NCBI GenBank assembly: GCA_040384465.1
Contig: JAZKJF010000011.1
Location: forward strand, 6,133-70,132
DNA length: 64,000 bases
Source: UBA5078 sp040384465
GTDB lineage: Bacteria; Pseudomonadota; Gammaproteobacteria; Pseudomonadales; Pseudohongiellaceae
Direction of reading: 5' to 3'
Shown here: positions 1 to 7,859 of the stretch, one piece after another
Position numbering within the stretch: position 1 is the stretch's first letter
Layout: each line of letters opens with the position of its first letter
Translations under genes and position numbers: made by a program
Notes under the pieces: model-generated
The model's input: the letters and a program-made list of their open reading frames with translations, nothing else
What the model was told of the DNA's origin: nothing
Databases searched by the model: none

Positions 1-1168
1 CACTGAACTGCATACCAGGGCGCAGACGCTCCAATTCCGTACCATTCGTTTTCAACCCACCCAGTGCTGCACGTACCAGATACACTGGCTCGCGCAGCTC
101 AGGAGGCAGATCGATCTCGCGTGGGTCCAACACCGTGTCAGCGATAAATGTCACGGATGCTGGGAAGGTGCCGTAGACACGGACAGGATATGCGTCGTAG
201 GCCAGCATGATCTCCTGCTGCAGCGCGATCTCTCCCAGCGCCCGCGAAGGCAGATACAACCATGCTTCCAGTTCGCTATCCTCTGGCAACAAGGTCAGCA
301 GCGGCTGACGTGACTCCAGTGCGTCTCCCTGCGTCACCAGCAAATTACTGACCACCCCGGCGGCAGGTGCTGTCACTGCGAAACTGTCCTGTGTCTCCAT
401 ATCCTTGCGGCGCACCAGCAGCTGTGAGCGCTGGCGCTGCAACTCCAGCAACTCTTGCTGCAGCGCCAGTGGCCGCATGACGAGTTGATGACGCACCTCC
501 ACCAGTTCCCGTTCACGCCCTTCGATCTGCAGCAAATTGCTGCGGCTCAACTGCTGTGCGCTGTAAAGTTTGTCCAGCTGCTGGTCACGAACAGCATCCG
601 CCAGCATGCCTTGCTCATGCAATCTGGCGGTTCGCTCGTAGTCGTGTTCACTGAGGGCAAGCCGACTGGTGACGAGCCCCTGCTGTTCACGCAACAGCTG
701 CACCTCGGATTCCAGCGCCGCAGCCTGTTGACGCCATTGTGCGCTGTCCAGTGCTGCACGCTCATGGGCTACCTGAATCTGTTCCTCCAGATGCTGGGAT
801 TGACGGTCGATTTGCTGCAACTGGAAAAGATTGGCAGCGCTGCCGTCTGCAGAGAACTGCGGCGTACTCACAACTCCGAGTATCTGCCCGGCGTCAACAC
901 GCTGTCCTTCGACGACCTCGACCTTCTGCAGTATCCCTGTGCGCCCCGCATAGACTTCAACAGCGCCAGCAAGCGGACTGAGATGGCCCCGCGCCGACTC
1001 AGTACGGCTGAATCCGGCGAACATCGCAAACAGCAGAAAACCCAGAAACGTCAACAGGACTCCAACACAAAACACCCGCAACCCTGGGGGCTGATAGAAA
1101 ACGGCTGCACCGAAGCGAGAGCCAGTCATCGCGAGCAGTGCTTCCGGCCTGAACAATGTGTCGCTCAT
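1..1168 (-). CDS. HlyD-family secretion adaptor, C-terminus beyond window edge
   Basis: Periplasmic adaptor (membrane fusion) subunit of an export system. The visible 389 residues show a short cytoplasmic N-terminus, one membrane segment (about residues 31-51), a lipoyl-type half (GHLSPLAGAVEVYAG), a long Glu/Gln/Leu-rich coiled-coil hairpin, and the returning lipoyl half (VTAPAAGVVSNLLVTQGD). This layout is typical of HlyD/CvaA-type adaptors of peptide or metabolite exporters. Its ATG overlaps the stop of the acyltransferase gene (ATGA), so it is translationally coupled to the lipid genes upstream. The inner-membrane partner is not visible and may lie left of position 1. Family call is firm; the cargo is inferred only from neighbours. 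Confidence 0.85.
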   Translation of the reverse strand, partial: MSDTLFRPEALLAMTGSRFGAAVFYQPPGLRVFCVGVLLTFLGFLLFAMFAGFSRTESARGHLSPLAGAVEVYAGRTGILQKVEVVEGQRVDAGQILGVVSTPQFSADGSAANLFQLQQIDRQSQHLEEQIQVAHERAALDSAQWRQQAAALESEVQLLREQQGLVTSRLALSEHDYERTARLHEQGMLADAVRDQQLDKLYSAQQLSRSNLLQIEGRERELVEVRHQLVMRPLALQQELLELQRQRSQLLVRRKDMETQDSFAVTAPAAGVVSNLLVTQGDALESRQPLLTLLPEDSELEAWLYLPSRALGEIALQQEIMLAYDAYPVRVYGTFPASVTFIADTVLDPREIDLPPELREPVYLVRAALGGLKTNGTELERLRPGMQFS

Positions 1169-2418
1169 CGCGGCGCCCTCTCTGCGGAGGCGGCAACACT
1201 GCAATAACTGAGCAGCGCAGGGAGATATTTCCATTGCGCAGGCGTGCGCCTGATCCACTTTTCTGCCAGCCGCGCCAGCATCTGGGTAATGCGGGTCACC
1301 GCATGCGGCAGCGATTCGCCATCGCGCACACGGGTATCGATCATGTCCTCCATATCGATCTGATCAACACCGTCACACTCCCATGTGACAAAGGGAATGA
1401 TCGGTGCACGTCCGAGGATTGCCAGCATGGCTGGTCCTTTGACGAGACGGGCCCGTTGACCGAAGAACAGCACTTCCGTGGTAGCACCAAAATCCTCGCG
1501 CAAGTCGAACAGCACTCCCAAACTTTGATTACCCTTGCGCAAGCCCGCGACCACCGCCGCTGAAACACCCTCACCATGTGGCAATATCTGCAAACGCAGG
1601 TCTGCATTCAGCGCATGAGTTACAGCGTTGTGCCGTTCCCTTTGCAATGACAGCACCTGACGGCCAGTCTCAACCTGCTCCGCAAGACAGCGAAACGCCC
1701 CCACAAAATCGCCCATGTGAATGGTCACCAGCACACGCGACCCGGGACACCGACTGATCAGTGCGCGGTACGCATCCTGTTCCTGCCAGATGAATTTTCT
1801 TCTCGGTTCATGTGTGACAATTTGCGGATGATGTTGCAGACGCTTGGCATAGTGTGATGCCAGAAAATCATCATGCTGATTCAGAAGCTGGAACAACGCA
1901 CTGCGAGGCTCATGCAACAGTGCACCCAGCCCCAGGACCAACGCTTCACGATGTGCAGCAGCCTGCGCGAGACGGGGCAGCAGCACACTGCGCATCCGAC
2001 GCAGACAACTCAGCAACCAGCGCTTGTACGACAGCCTCAATCCACTCTGCAGACAGCGCGTGGACGCTTCTTGCAGGAAGACATAAACAGCCTCGGCGAC
2101 TGTTCTTTGTGGCCACACCGAGGGCAACTTTTCGGCGTATTCCAGGTGCTGACAGCTTTGTGTCGCGGAATAATTTTCCTGACATAACTCGATACGATGT
2201 CCGATCTCGGTATGCAGCAACCGTGTGGAGGCAGACGGCCATGGATACACGCGCAGCAGTGCACGAATGACCGTCGATTCACGGCTGGCCAGCATTGCTT
2301 CCAGCGCCTCGCAAACCATGGAGACAGCCTGCGTGTAACGACCATCAACGTGCGCACGTCTGGCATCCTGCAGCAGAATTTGTGCACCAAGCCCTTGAGG
2401 ATTTGCCGCCACCTTCAT
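1165..2418 (-). CDS. LpxL/HtrB-like acyltransferase with long N-terminal extension
   Basis: 417 residues. The C-terminal half resembles the lysophospholipid/lipid A acyltransferase superfamily: VTIHMGDFVGAF (His234, Asp237) at the catalytic-motif position, then LFDLREDFGATTEVLFFGQRAR and a GPAMLAILGRAPIIPFV segment like the LpxL 'F.G..A....G.A.LA...GA.ViP' region. The His-to-acid spacing is HxxD, not the usual HxxxxD/E, so activity is uncertain. The first 200 residues are alpha-helical and unrecognised. It overlaps the ACP gene upstream and the adaptor gene downstream by ATGA junctions. I infer that it moves an acyl chain from the neighbouring ACP to an acceptor; the acceptor is unknown. Confidence 0.65.
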   Translation of the reverse strand: MKVAANPQGLGAQILLQDARRAHVDGRYTQAVSMVCEALEAMLASRESTVIRALLRVYPWPSASTRLLHTEIGHRIELCQENYSATQSCQHLEYAEKLPSVWPQRTVAEAVYVFLQEASTRCLQSGLRLSYKRWLLSCLRRMRSVLLPRLAQAAAHREALVLGLGALLHEPRSALFQLLNQHDDFLASHYAKRLQHHPQIVTHEPRRKFIWQEQDAYRALISRCPGSRVLVTIHMGDFVGAFRCLAEQVETGRQVLSLQRERHNAVTHALNADLRLQILPHGEGVSAAVVAGLRKGNQSLGVLFDLREDFGATTEVLFFGQRARLVKGPAMLAILGRAPIIPFVTWECDGVDQIDMEDMIDTRVRDGESLPHAVTRITQMLARLAEKWIRRTPAQWKYLPALLSYCSVAASAERAPR

Positions 2419-2693
2419 GCCAGCTCCTCAACAGCAGCTGTCGGCAATGCCTGTGTCAGCATGTCGATGACATCCGCGACACTCTGCAGTTGCGCCAGCA
2501 GCTCTTCATCGACCTGTACCGCGTAATAGGATTCCAGCTCGAAGACCATTTCCACCAGTTGCAATGAATCAAGCCCCAGCGCGGCGAGCGCAGTATCCGG
2601 TTGAGGGTCAACAATCATGCCGCGCCGTTCGCAACCTTCACGCAAAATCCGCTGCACCTGCTCCGTGACTGACTTTCTGACATTCCCTTGCAT
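2415..2693 (-). CDS. Acyl carrier protein
   Basis: 92-residue carrier protein. The phosphopantetheine site is LGLDSLQLVEM (Ser43), in an acidic helical frame of normal ACP length. Of two close ATG codons, the one at 2693 is preferred because AAGGAG lies 7 bases upstream; the ATG at 2699 is too close to it. The gene begins inside the last 56 bases of the fatty acyl-AMP ligase gene and its stop overlaps the acyltransferase start. Tight packing with a ligase of the FAAL type suggests a dedicated carrier that receives an activated free fatty acid, as in known FAAL-ACP pairs, rather than the housekeeping AcpP. Confidence 0.9.
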   Translation of the reverse strand: MQGNVRKSVTEQVQRILREGCERRGMIVDPQPDTALAALGLDSLQLVEMVFELESYYAVQVDEELLAQLQSVADVIDMLTQALPTAAVEELA

Positions 2694-4407
2694 GCTCATG
2701 CTCCTTGTTTGGTTCACCATCCATGTTGTTCTCATACTCTCCCGCCAGAAAGCGTTCACGACACTGCAGCCGTTGCAGTTTGCCACTGCTGGTCAATGGC
2801 AGGCTGCGCCGAGGCGTGAGGCGAATGTGCGTGGCGAGAATGCCTGGCGATTCACACAACCGCGATTGCAGTAATGGAATTTCGCGCTCGATGAGCTGAG
2901 GGTCGGCAACACTGTCCAACTCCAGCAGAATCACAAGAGAATCTTCCGCATCCGGCTCCAATTCAAAGGCGGCGCTACGCAGCACGCCTTTGTGACGCAG
3001 CAGCGTCTCTACCTCACTCTCGATATCTTCTGCGTGAAAACTGCGACCACGTCGCTTGATCAGATTTTTGCAACGTCCTGTGAAATAGAGTTCTCCCTGC
3101 CAGATATAGCCGAGGTCGCCGGTGCGCAGATACCGACAAGAATTCTGCTCGCCGCTTTTCTCCTCTTCGCCAGAAAGCACTGTGGCACCGAAAACCTCAG
3201 CTATACGCGCATCATCCTCGTGGTAGCCACGAGCCACTGACGCAGAACTCACCAGGATTTCTCCTTCCGTCCCCTCCTCCACTTCCCGGTTCGATGCGGG
3301 TGCCACAATACGCACATCCACCGATTCCTGCAGTTGCCCAATACTGACGTTTTCCTGCCCAGTGAGAGGATGTCGATGCGTACGCAAGCCATTACGACTG
3401 CACACGAAGAGCGTCGCTTCAGCCATGCCGTAACAGGGATGCACAGCTCTGGCATCGAAGCCCGCGCGCGCAAAACGTGTCGCGAATTTTCGCAGGGTGT
3501 CGGCTGCCACTCTTTGTGCGCCGCAATAGGCGAGGCGCCAGCTGCTTAAATCCAGCGTGTCCAGCATCTGTTCCTGCTCCTTGTGCAGAAGCCGCGCGTG
3601 ACACAACTCGTAGGCGAAATCCGGTGCGCCACTGATCGTGCCCCGGTAGCGCGAGATAGCCTCCAGCCAGCGGACTGGCTGGGCGGAGAAGTCGGCAGGC
3701 GCCAGGAAATAGTTGTGAATGCCACAGTACAAGGGCGTCAGCACGTGCCCGATCAAGCCCATGTCATGATGAAAGGGCAGCCAGCTCACTCCCGTATCGG
3801 CGGTCGAGCACCGAAAGGCCTGACGAATCTGCTCGCAGTTATGCAGAATGTTGGCGTGGCTGATCACAACGCCTTTCGGTGCAGAAGTAGACCCGGAAGT
3901 GTACTGAATGAAGGCAGTGTCTTCAGGCGTTGGATGGGAATTGTAATCAAATCGGCGCCGCAATACCGGCCGGTTGAGATCACAGTCCTCTGAACTATCC
4001 GTGTTGATAATCTGCAACGAATGCTGGTCAACAATCTCCGACGGCAGATGCCGCGATGTTGTACTTACGCTCAGCAATGTTCGCGCCCCACTGGCACGCA
4101 CAATCCCGCTGAAAGTGCGCCAATCCCGGCCATGCGGTCTTGCCACCGGCACCGGCCAGGCACCTGCGAGAATCGCCGCGAAGAACGCGACAATGAACTG
4201 ACTGCCGTGCGGATAGAGCAACACCACTGGCTGTCGTTGCAGACTGCGAGCCAGCAGCACTTCGGCCAGCTTGTCTGCGGCAGCGAAAAGTGAAGCGGCC
4301 GTCAGACTCTGCGTGACAGCACCGCTACGGTCCAGAAAAGAGTAGAGAGGGTGGTCGGCCTGCGTGTGCAGACGCGATTCAATGAGGGACAGCAGATCCC
4401 GATCCAT
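2638..4407 (-). CDS. Fatty acyl-AMP ligase (FAAL)
   Basis: 589-residue adenylate-forming enzyme that would activate a free fatty acid as acyl-AMP and load it on a carrier protein. Visible motifs: AMP loop YTSGSTSAPKGV, the FAAL-type SWLPFHHDMGLIGHVLTPLY segment, CYGMAEATLFV, YLRTGDLGYI, and a C-terminal LPLTSSGKLQR with the conserved lysine. Length matches FAALs. Start chosen at 4407 (AAGGA 8 bases upstream); an in-frame ATG at 4416 and frames further upstream lack a convincing ribosome site. It heads the minus-strand operon and is divergent from the diiron gene. The family is firm; chain length is not readable from sequence. Confidence 0.9.
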   Translation of the reverse strand: MDRDLLSLIESRLHTQADHPLYSFLDRSGAVTQSLTAASLFAAADKLAEVLLARSLQRQPVVLLYPHGSQFIVAFFAAILAGAWPVPVARPHGRDWRTFSGIVRASGARTLLSVSTTSRHLPSEIVDQHSLQIINTDSSEDCDLNRPVLRRRFDYNSHPTPEDTAFIQYTSGSTSAPKGVVISHANILHNCEQIRQAFRCSTADTGVSWLPFHHDMGLIGHVLTPLYCGIHNYFLAPADFSAQPVRWLEAISRYRGTISGAPDFAYELCHARLLHKEQEQMLDTLDLSSWRLAYCGAQRVAADTLRKFATRFARAGFDARAVHPCYGMAEATLFVCSRNGLRTHRHPLTGQENVSIGQLQESVDVRIVAPASNREVEEGTEGEILVSSASVARGYHEDDARIAEVFGATVLSGEEEKSGEQNSCRYLRTGDLGYIWQGELYFTGRCKNLIKRRGRSFHAEDIESEVETLLRHKGVLRSAAFELEPDAEDSLVILLELDSVADPQLIEREIPLLQSRLCESPGILATHIRLTPRRSLPLTSSGKLQRLQCRERFLAGEYENNMDGEPNKEHEHARECQKVSHGAGAADFA

Positions 4408-4625
4408 GGGTTTCATCCTTGAACTGACTTGTGAACTTGGAGCACTCTCGTCCTGAAAGGCTCTTGATTTACGTCCGAAGCAACGTCTGAATCGACTATA
4501 GGCAGAGAACTGCATATCGTCAAATGCTCTAATGGGAGGCGCAAACACAAAATCCGTACTATGCTCTCAGTACTAGCAGCACAGACAGCAATACAGGCAG
4601 TACAGGTCCCTCAAGGAGGATTGAC
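4408..4625. promoter_or_regulatory. Divergent promoter region, FAAL operon / diiron gene
   Basis: 218 bases between two divergent starts. It holds a small inverted repeat GTACT-N8-AGTAC near 4555-4572 and a strong AAGGAGG ribosome site just before 4626. Promoter elements for both directions must lie here or further upstream, but I cannot place them confidently. Confidence 0.4.
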
Positions 4626-5678
4626 ATGCTCATTCACAGCCCGCGCGCACCTCAACGACGTGCCTCTCATAACGCAGTTGCAGACACCGCAACCCAGCAG
4701 CTCTCTCAGCCCGTCGAGGTCTTGAGTGAAACCAGCTCAGTCATCTCGACAGAATTCCAGTCTGCCCTGTCAGGCCTCATCCCCTGGCATTACCCTAAAA
4801 CCAAAACTCCGATTCACAGACTGTACGAGCTGGCAAAAGCAGGGCAATGGAACGCGAGCACCGATGTCCCCTGGTCGCAGGACGATCCGCTCGGTCACTT
4901 CCCCAGTGACGAAGCAAACAATCCGCTGGTTGGTTTTCCGGACTATGACAGGCTTCCTGAAGCCGAGCGCTGCCGCTTGAGTTGGTGGCAACACCGCCTG
5001 GAAGTCGCGGAGATCCTGCACGGCGAACAGGCCGCCATGGTGATCGCCTCGCAACTGGTCGCATGCCTGCCGACGGTCGAAGCGAAGCTGTTCGCCAGCA
5101 CTCAGGTAAACGACGAGGCCCGGCATGTGGAATTCTTTTCCCATTACCTGACGACGCTGGGTGGTGACATTCCCGGCCCCAGCAGTGCATTGCTGAAGCT
5201 CATTCACGCCAGCGTCGACGAAGCACGCTGGGATATGAAGTTCATCGCCTGTCAGATTCTGATCGAGAGTCTGGCCATGGCGCGTTTCCAGGAACTGCGC
5301 CAGCATACACGCGTGCCCGAACTGCGCTTCGCGATTGACTACATCCTGCGCGACGAGGCACGGCACGTGCGCTTCGGGGTCGAGTTTCTGCGTGAGCATC
5401 TGGCAACCCTGGAAGAAGCTGCCCTGGAAGAGCGTTGTGGCTTCGTGCTGGACAATGTCCTGCAATTGGCCAATTCACTGAACCTCTACAACCGCATCGC
5501 AGTGGCCAAGGGCTGGGATCTGGCGGCGTTGCGGCTCCATCTGCGCCGTTATCGCCTGCAACACCCGGAGCTGAACCGACAGCGCCTGCGGCAACTGGCA
5601 CTGAACATGGAGGCCGTCGGTCTGCTCACCACCACCGGGCGGGCGCGACTGGAACAGATGAATCTCGTCGCCGTGTGA
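4626..5678 (+). CDS. Ferritin-like diiron protein, putative oxygenase/desaturase
   Basis: 350 residues. A four-helix diiron signature is clear: Glu134 (LHGEQ), Glu164xxHis167 (DEARHVEF), Glu214 (ILIES) and Glu244xxHis247 (DEARHVRF), with both Glu-Glu spacings exactly 30. This E...ExxH...E...ExxH pattern is shared by R2-like oxygenases, acyl-ACP desaturases and related ferritin-like enzymes. The extra AurF-type histidine four residues before the last ExxH is absent. No signal peptide. An AGGAGG site precedes the ATG. Placed back to back with a FAAL-ACP operon, it plausibly oxidises or desaturates an ACP-bound acyl chain, but that is inference. Confidence 0.7.
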   Translation: MLIHSPRAPQRRASHNAVADTATQQLSQPVEVLSETSSVISTEFQSALSGLIPWHYPKTKTPIHRLYELAKAGQWNASTDVPWSQDDPLGHFPSDEANNPLVGFPDYDRLPEAERCRLSWWQHRLEVAEILHGEQAAMVIASQLVACLPTVEAKLFASTQVNDEARHVEFFSHYLTTLGGDIPGPSSALLKLIHASVDEARWDMKFIACQILIESLAMARFQELRQHTRVPELRFAIDYILRDEARHVRFGVEFLREHLATLEEAALEERCGFVLDNVLQLANSLNLYNRIAVAKGWDLAALRLHLRRYRLQHPELNRQRLRQLALNMEAVGLLTTTGRARLEQMNLVAV

Positions 5679-5710
5679 GGGAGTTAACGAAACACGCACC
5701 GATTGATCGA

Positions 5711-5735
5711 ACACTGCCGCTGTGACTGGCAGTGT
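5711..5735. terminator. Hairpin after the diiron gene
   Basis: Perfect 8-bp inverted repeat ACACTGCC/GGCAGTGT with a 9-base loop, 33 bases after the diiron stop codon. There is no T-run, so it may be a transcript-end stabiliser or a weak terminator. Confidence 0.4.
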
Positions 5736-5823
5736 GGGAGAACACCGATGTACCATGCGAGCCCACCTGCGGACAGCACCATCAATGCTCTCTTGATTCG
5801 ATGATTCAAAAAGGAAATTGCAC

Positions 5824-6255
5824 ATGAAAAAGCTGACTTCATTCCGCACCGTTGCACTGTGCTGCATCTTCACCACTTTCAGCAGCTGCGCCGACATGGG
5901 CATGGTGCTCGGCACTCCCCCTTCCGCCAGCGGCCGGGTCATCACCTCGGCTCCCGGGAACTCTGGCAATACTCCGGCTGCGGCGCGCGGTGCCATATCG
6001 GCAGCGCAGGCGCGGCAACTGGCGGCCGCCAACGGCTTGACCGGACGACGCTCATTACCTCCCGGCATCGCGCGCAACCTCGCGCGTGGCAAACCACTCC
6101 CACCGGGTATCGCCAGACAGATGGTGCCGCAGGGTATGTTGTCCGGGTTGCCTTCAATTGCGGGGCACGAATGGCGCATCGCGGGGCAGGATCTGATTCT
6201 GGTTCTCATCGCGACAGCGGTGGTGGTGGAGATTCTCTCCGAGGTGTTCGAGTAA
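5824..6255 (+). CDS. CigR-like small lipoprotein/membrane protein
   Basis: 143 residues. It starts with a signal sequence ending at a possible lipobox (TTFSSCADMG). The middle carries the paired motif LPPGIARNLARGKPLPPGIARQ, which I associate with the 'anti-virulence regulator CigR' family, and the end has a hydrophobic helix (LILVLIATAVVVEIL). Start moved to the ATG at 5824, with AAGGAA 7 bases upstream. It follows the diiron gene by 145 bases and a hairpin, so it is probably separately transcribed. The role is unknown; the name reflects motif resemblance only. Confidence 0.6.
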   Translation: MKKLTSFRTVALCCIFTTFSSCADMGMVLGTPPSASGRVITSAPGNSGNTPAAARGAISAAQARQLAAANGLTGRRSLPPGIARNLARGKPLPPGIARQMVPQGMLSGLPSIAGHEWRIAGQDLILVLIATAVVVEILSEVFE

Positions 6256-6304
6256 CAGCGGGCATCTCAGGCTGGCAATGCCGACCGGAAATTCAACCGG
6301 GGAT

Positions 6305-7219
6305 TCAAACCGATTTTTCAGGAAGTGGCGCCAGCCAGTCGACCCGGGCGCAGGCCTCGATAAACCATGTCAGTGCCCGACCACTCTGGTGCTTGCGCCA
6401 GGCCATGTAGATCGGCATGGGTGGACGAGGCACGCTGCACTCCAATGCCACCAGCGCCCCGCTGGCAAGCAGAGGCGCGGCCATATGGCGCGGCAGGAAG
6501 CCGACACCCACCCCCATCCGCTGCGCCTCGATCTTGGCCTCCATGTTCGCCACCCGCAGGCTTTGTCGACTGGCCAGCAGGCCCGAGGAGCGCGCGGGCG
6601 TGGTAATGGACGTGTCCGCTGCAATCACAGTGGGAAACTCGGCAATCGCCGCCGCATCAACCGGCCCCACCACCTGAGTCAGTGGATGATCTGCTGCCAC
6701 CGCAAAGACGAATTCGATGTCACCCAGCACGCGATACTCGAAAATGCCTTTGGGAATATCCCCGGAAGCCCCGAGGGTGAGGTCACAGCGCCCCGCCACC
6801 AACGCATCCCACCCGCCACCGAGCACCTCTTCGCTGATCTGCACCACGACCTGTCGGCCAAGCTGATTGAACAAGCCTACCTGCTGCAGTAACAAACTCA
6901 TCGGCAGCACCGTGTCGCGGGCAATTCTCAAGGTGGTTTCCCAGCCGGATTCGAGCTGCCGCACGGCCTCCTCCAGGTCTGCGGCCTGCTGCAGAAGCAC
7001 GCGCCCACGCTCCAGCACCAGCCTGCCCGCCACCGTCAGTTGTGCACGCTGGCGGCTACGATCAAAAAGACTGACACCCAGATCACTTTCCAGCTTCTGC
7101 ACTGTGTAAGTGAGCGCCGACGGCACCTTGAACAAGGCATCGGCGGCGGCCAGAAAACTGCCGCGACGATCAATGGCATCCAGCACTCGCAAGGCTTCCA
7201 GCGTGATGGCGTGGGACAT
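6305..7219 (-). CDS. LysR-family transcriptional regulator
   Basis: 304 residues. N-terminal winged helix-turn-helix (LEALRVLDAIDRRGSFLAAADAL...VPSALTYTVQKLE...LFDR) and a LysR effector domain with DHPLTQV and VGVGFLPRHMA segments. Length is normal. It is divergent from a DoxX-family gene, and a T-N11-A palindrome lies between them, which suggests it controls that gene and itself. The arrangement and sequence resemble YhaJ-type regulators next to DoxX proteins. The effector is not known. Confidence 0.9.
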   Translation of the reverse strand: MSHAITLEALRVLDAIDRRGSFLAAADALFKVPSALTYTVQKLESDLGVSLFDRSRQRAQLTVAGRLVLERGRVLLQQAADLEEAVRQLESGWETTLRIARDTVLPMSLLLQQVGLFNQLGRQVVVQISEEVLGGGWDALVAGRCDLTLGASGDIPKGIFEYRVLGDIEFVFAVAADHPLTQVVGPVDAAAIAEFPTVIAADTSITTPARSSGLLASRQSLRVANMEAKIEAQRMGVGVGFLPRHMAAPLLASGALVALECSVPRPPMPIYMAWRKHQSGRALTWFIEACARVDWLAPLPEKSV

Positions 7220-7251
7220 GGCAGCAGTCTCAATGTTGGCAAAGAATGATA

Positions 7252-7266
7252 TTCAAATTATTTGAA
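7252..7266. promoter_or_regulatory. Likely LysR operator
   Basis: TTCAAATTATTTGAA: 6-bp perfect arms around a 3-base centre, containing the T-N11-A spacing of LysR boxes. It lies 33 bases upstream of the LysR start and 124 bases upstream of the DoxX start, in an otherwise gene-free divergent region. Confidence 0.6.
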
Positions 7267-7389
7267 GTATAAACTCAAAATGTTCCGCTTTTAAGTCCCC
7301 GCCCTGCGCTCTAAATTACACACCAAGGCAGATCGACAACGGTCAGCAGATTTGAAAACACATCACATCACAAGTTCAGGGAGCACATC

Positions 7390-7833
7390 ATGAGCAACAT
7401 CAATCGCATCATCGACGCAGGCAATCAATGGTCACCACTGGTACTGCGCCTGCCGCTGGGGGTGATCTTCGTCGCCCACGGCGCGCAGAAACTGTTTGGC
7501 GCTTTCGGCGGGTATGGGCTGGAAGGAACGGGGCAATTCATGGAGTCGATTGGACTCGCGCCCGGCGTTCTGATGGCTGGCGCAGCGGGTTCTGCGGAAT
7601 TCTTTGGCGGGCTGCTGCTGATCGCGGGTTTGCTCGTGCGACCTTCGGCACTGGTGCTGGCGGTCACGATGATCGTCGCGATTCTGTCAGTGCACGTCAG
7701 CAACGGGCTGTTCATGGCCAACAACGGCTACGAATTTGGCCTCGCGCTGCTAGCCGGCACTGTGTCGCTGCTGATCTCTGGCGCCGGACGTATCAGCGTG
7801 GATGAGATCATCGGGGCGCGCCTCAGATCGTGA
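7390..7833 (+). CDS. DoxX-family membrane protein
   Basis: 147 residues, four predicted membrane helices. Family hallmarks are LRLPLGVIFVAHGAQKLFG near the N-terminus, FFGGLLLIAGLLVRPSAL and a NNGYEFGLALLAGTVSLLISGAG C-terminal part. An AGGGAG site precedes the ATG. It is divergent from the LysR gene. Some DoxX proteins are linked to quinone/thiol redox or aromatic-compound stress; nothing here fixes the substrate. A strong hairpin overlaps its stop codon. Confidence 0.85.
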   Translation: MSNINRIIDAGNQWSPLVLRLPLGVIFVAHGAQKLFGAFGGYGLEGTGQFMESIGLAPGVLMAGAAGSAEFFGGLLLIAGLLVRPSALVLAVTMIVAILSVHVSNGLFMANNGYEFGLALLAGTVSLLISGAGRISVDEIIGARLRS

Positions 7834-7839
7834 GGCGCG
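7817..7839. terminator. Hairpin over the doxX-family stop codon
   Basis: CGCGCCTCA/TGAGGCGCG, 9-bp perfect arms, 5-base loop; the TGA stop is the start of the right arm. It sits between convergent genes (DoxX and kup) and has no T-run. Confidence 0.5.
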
Positions 7840-7859
7840 GGCTGGCGGTACTTGAAAAC

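Noticed and set aside
455..1207. 250-codon plus-strand open frame opposite the HlyD adaptor
   Set aside because: Composition is that of an antisense shadow (Gln/Leu/Arg-rich, no domain), while the minus strand encodes a clear adaptor.
2694..2786. Longer ACP reading beginning upstream of 2693
   Set aside because: The extra part lies wholly in the FAAL gene, has no ribosome site and makes the ACP too long.
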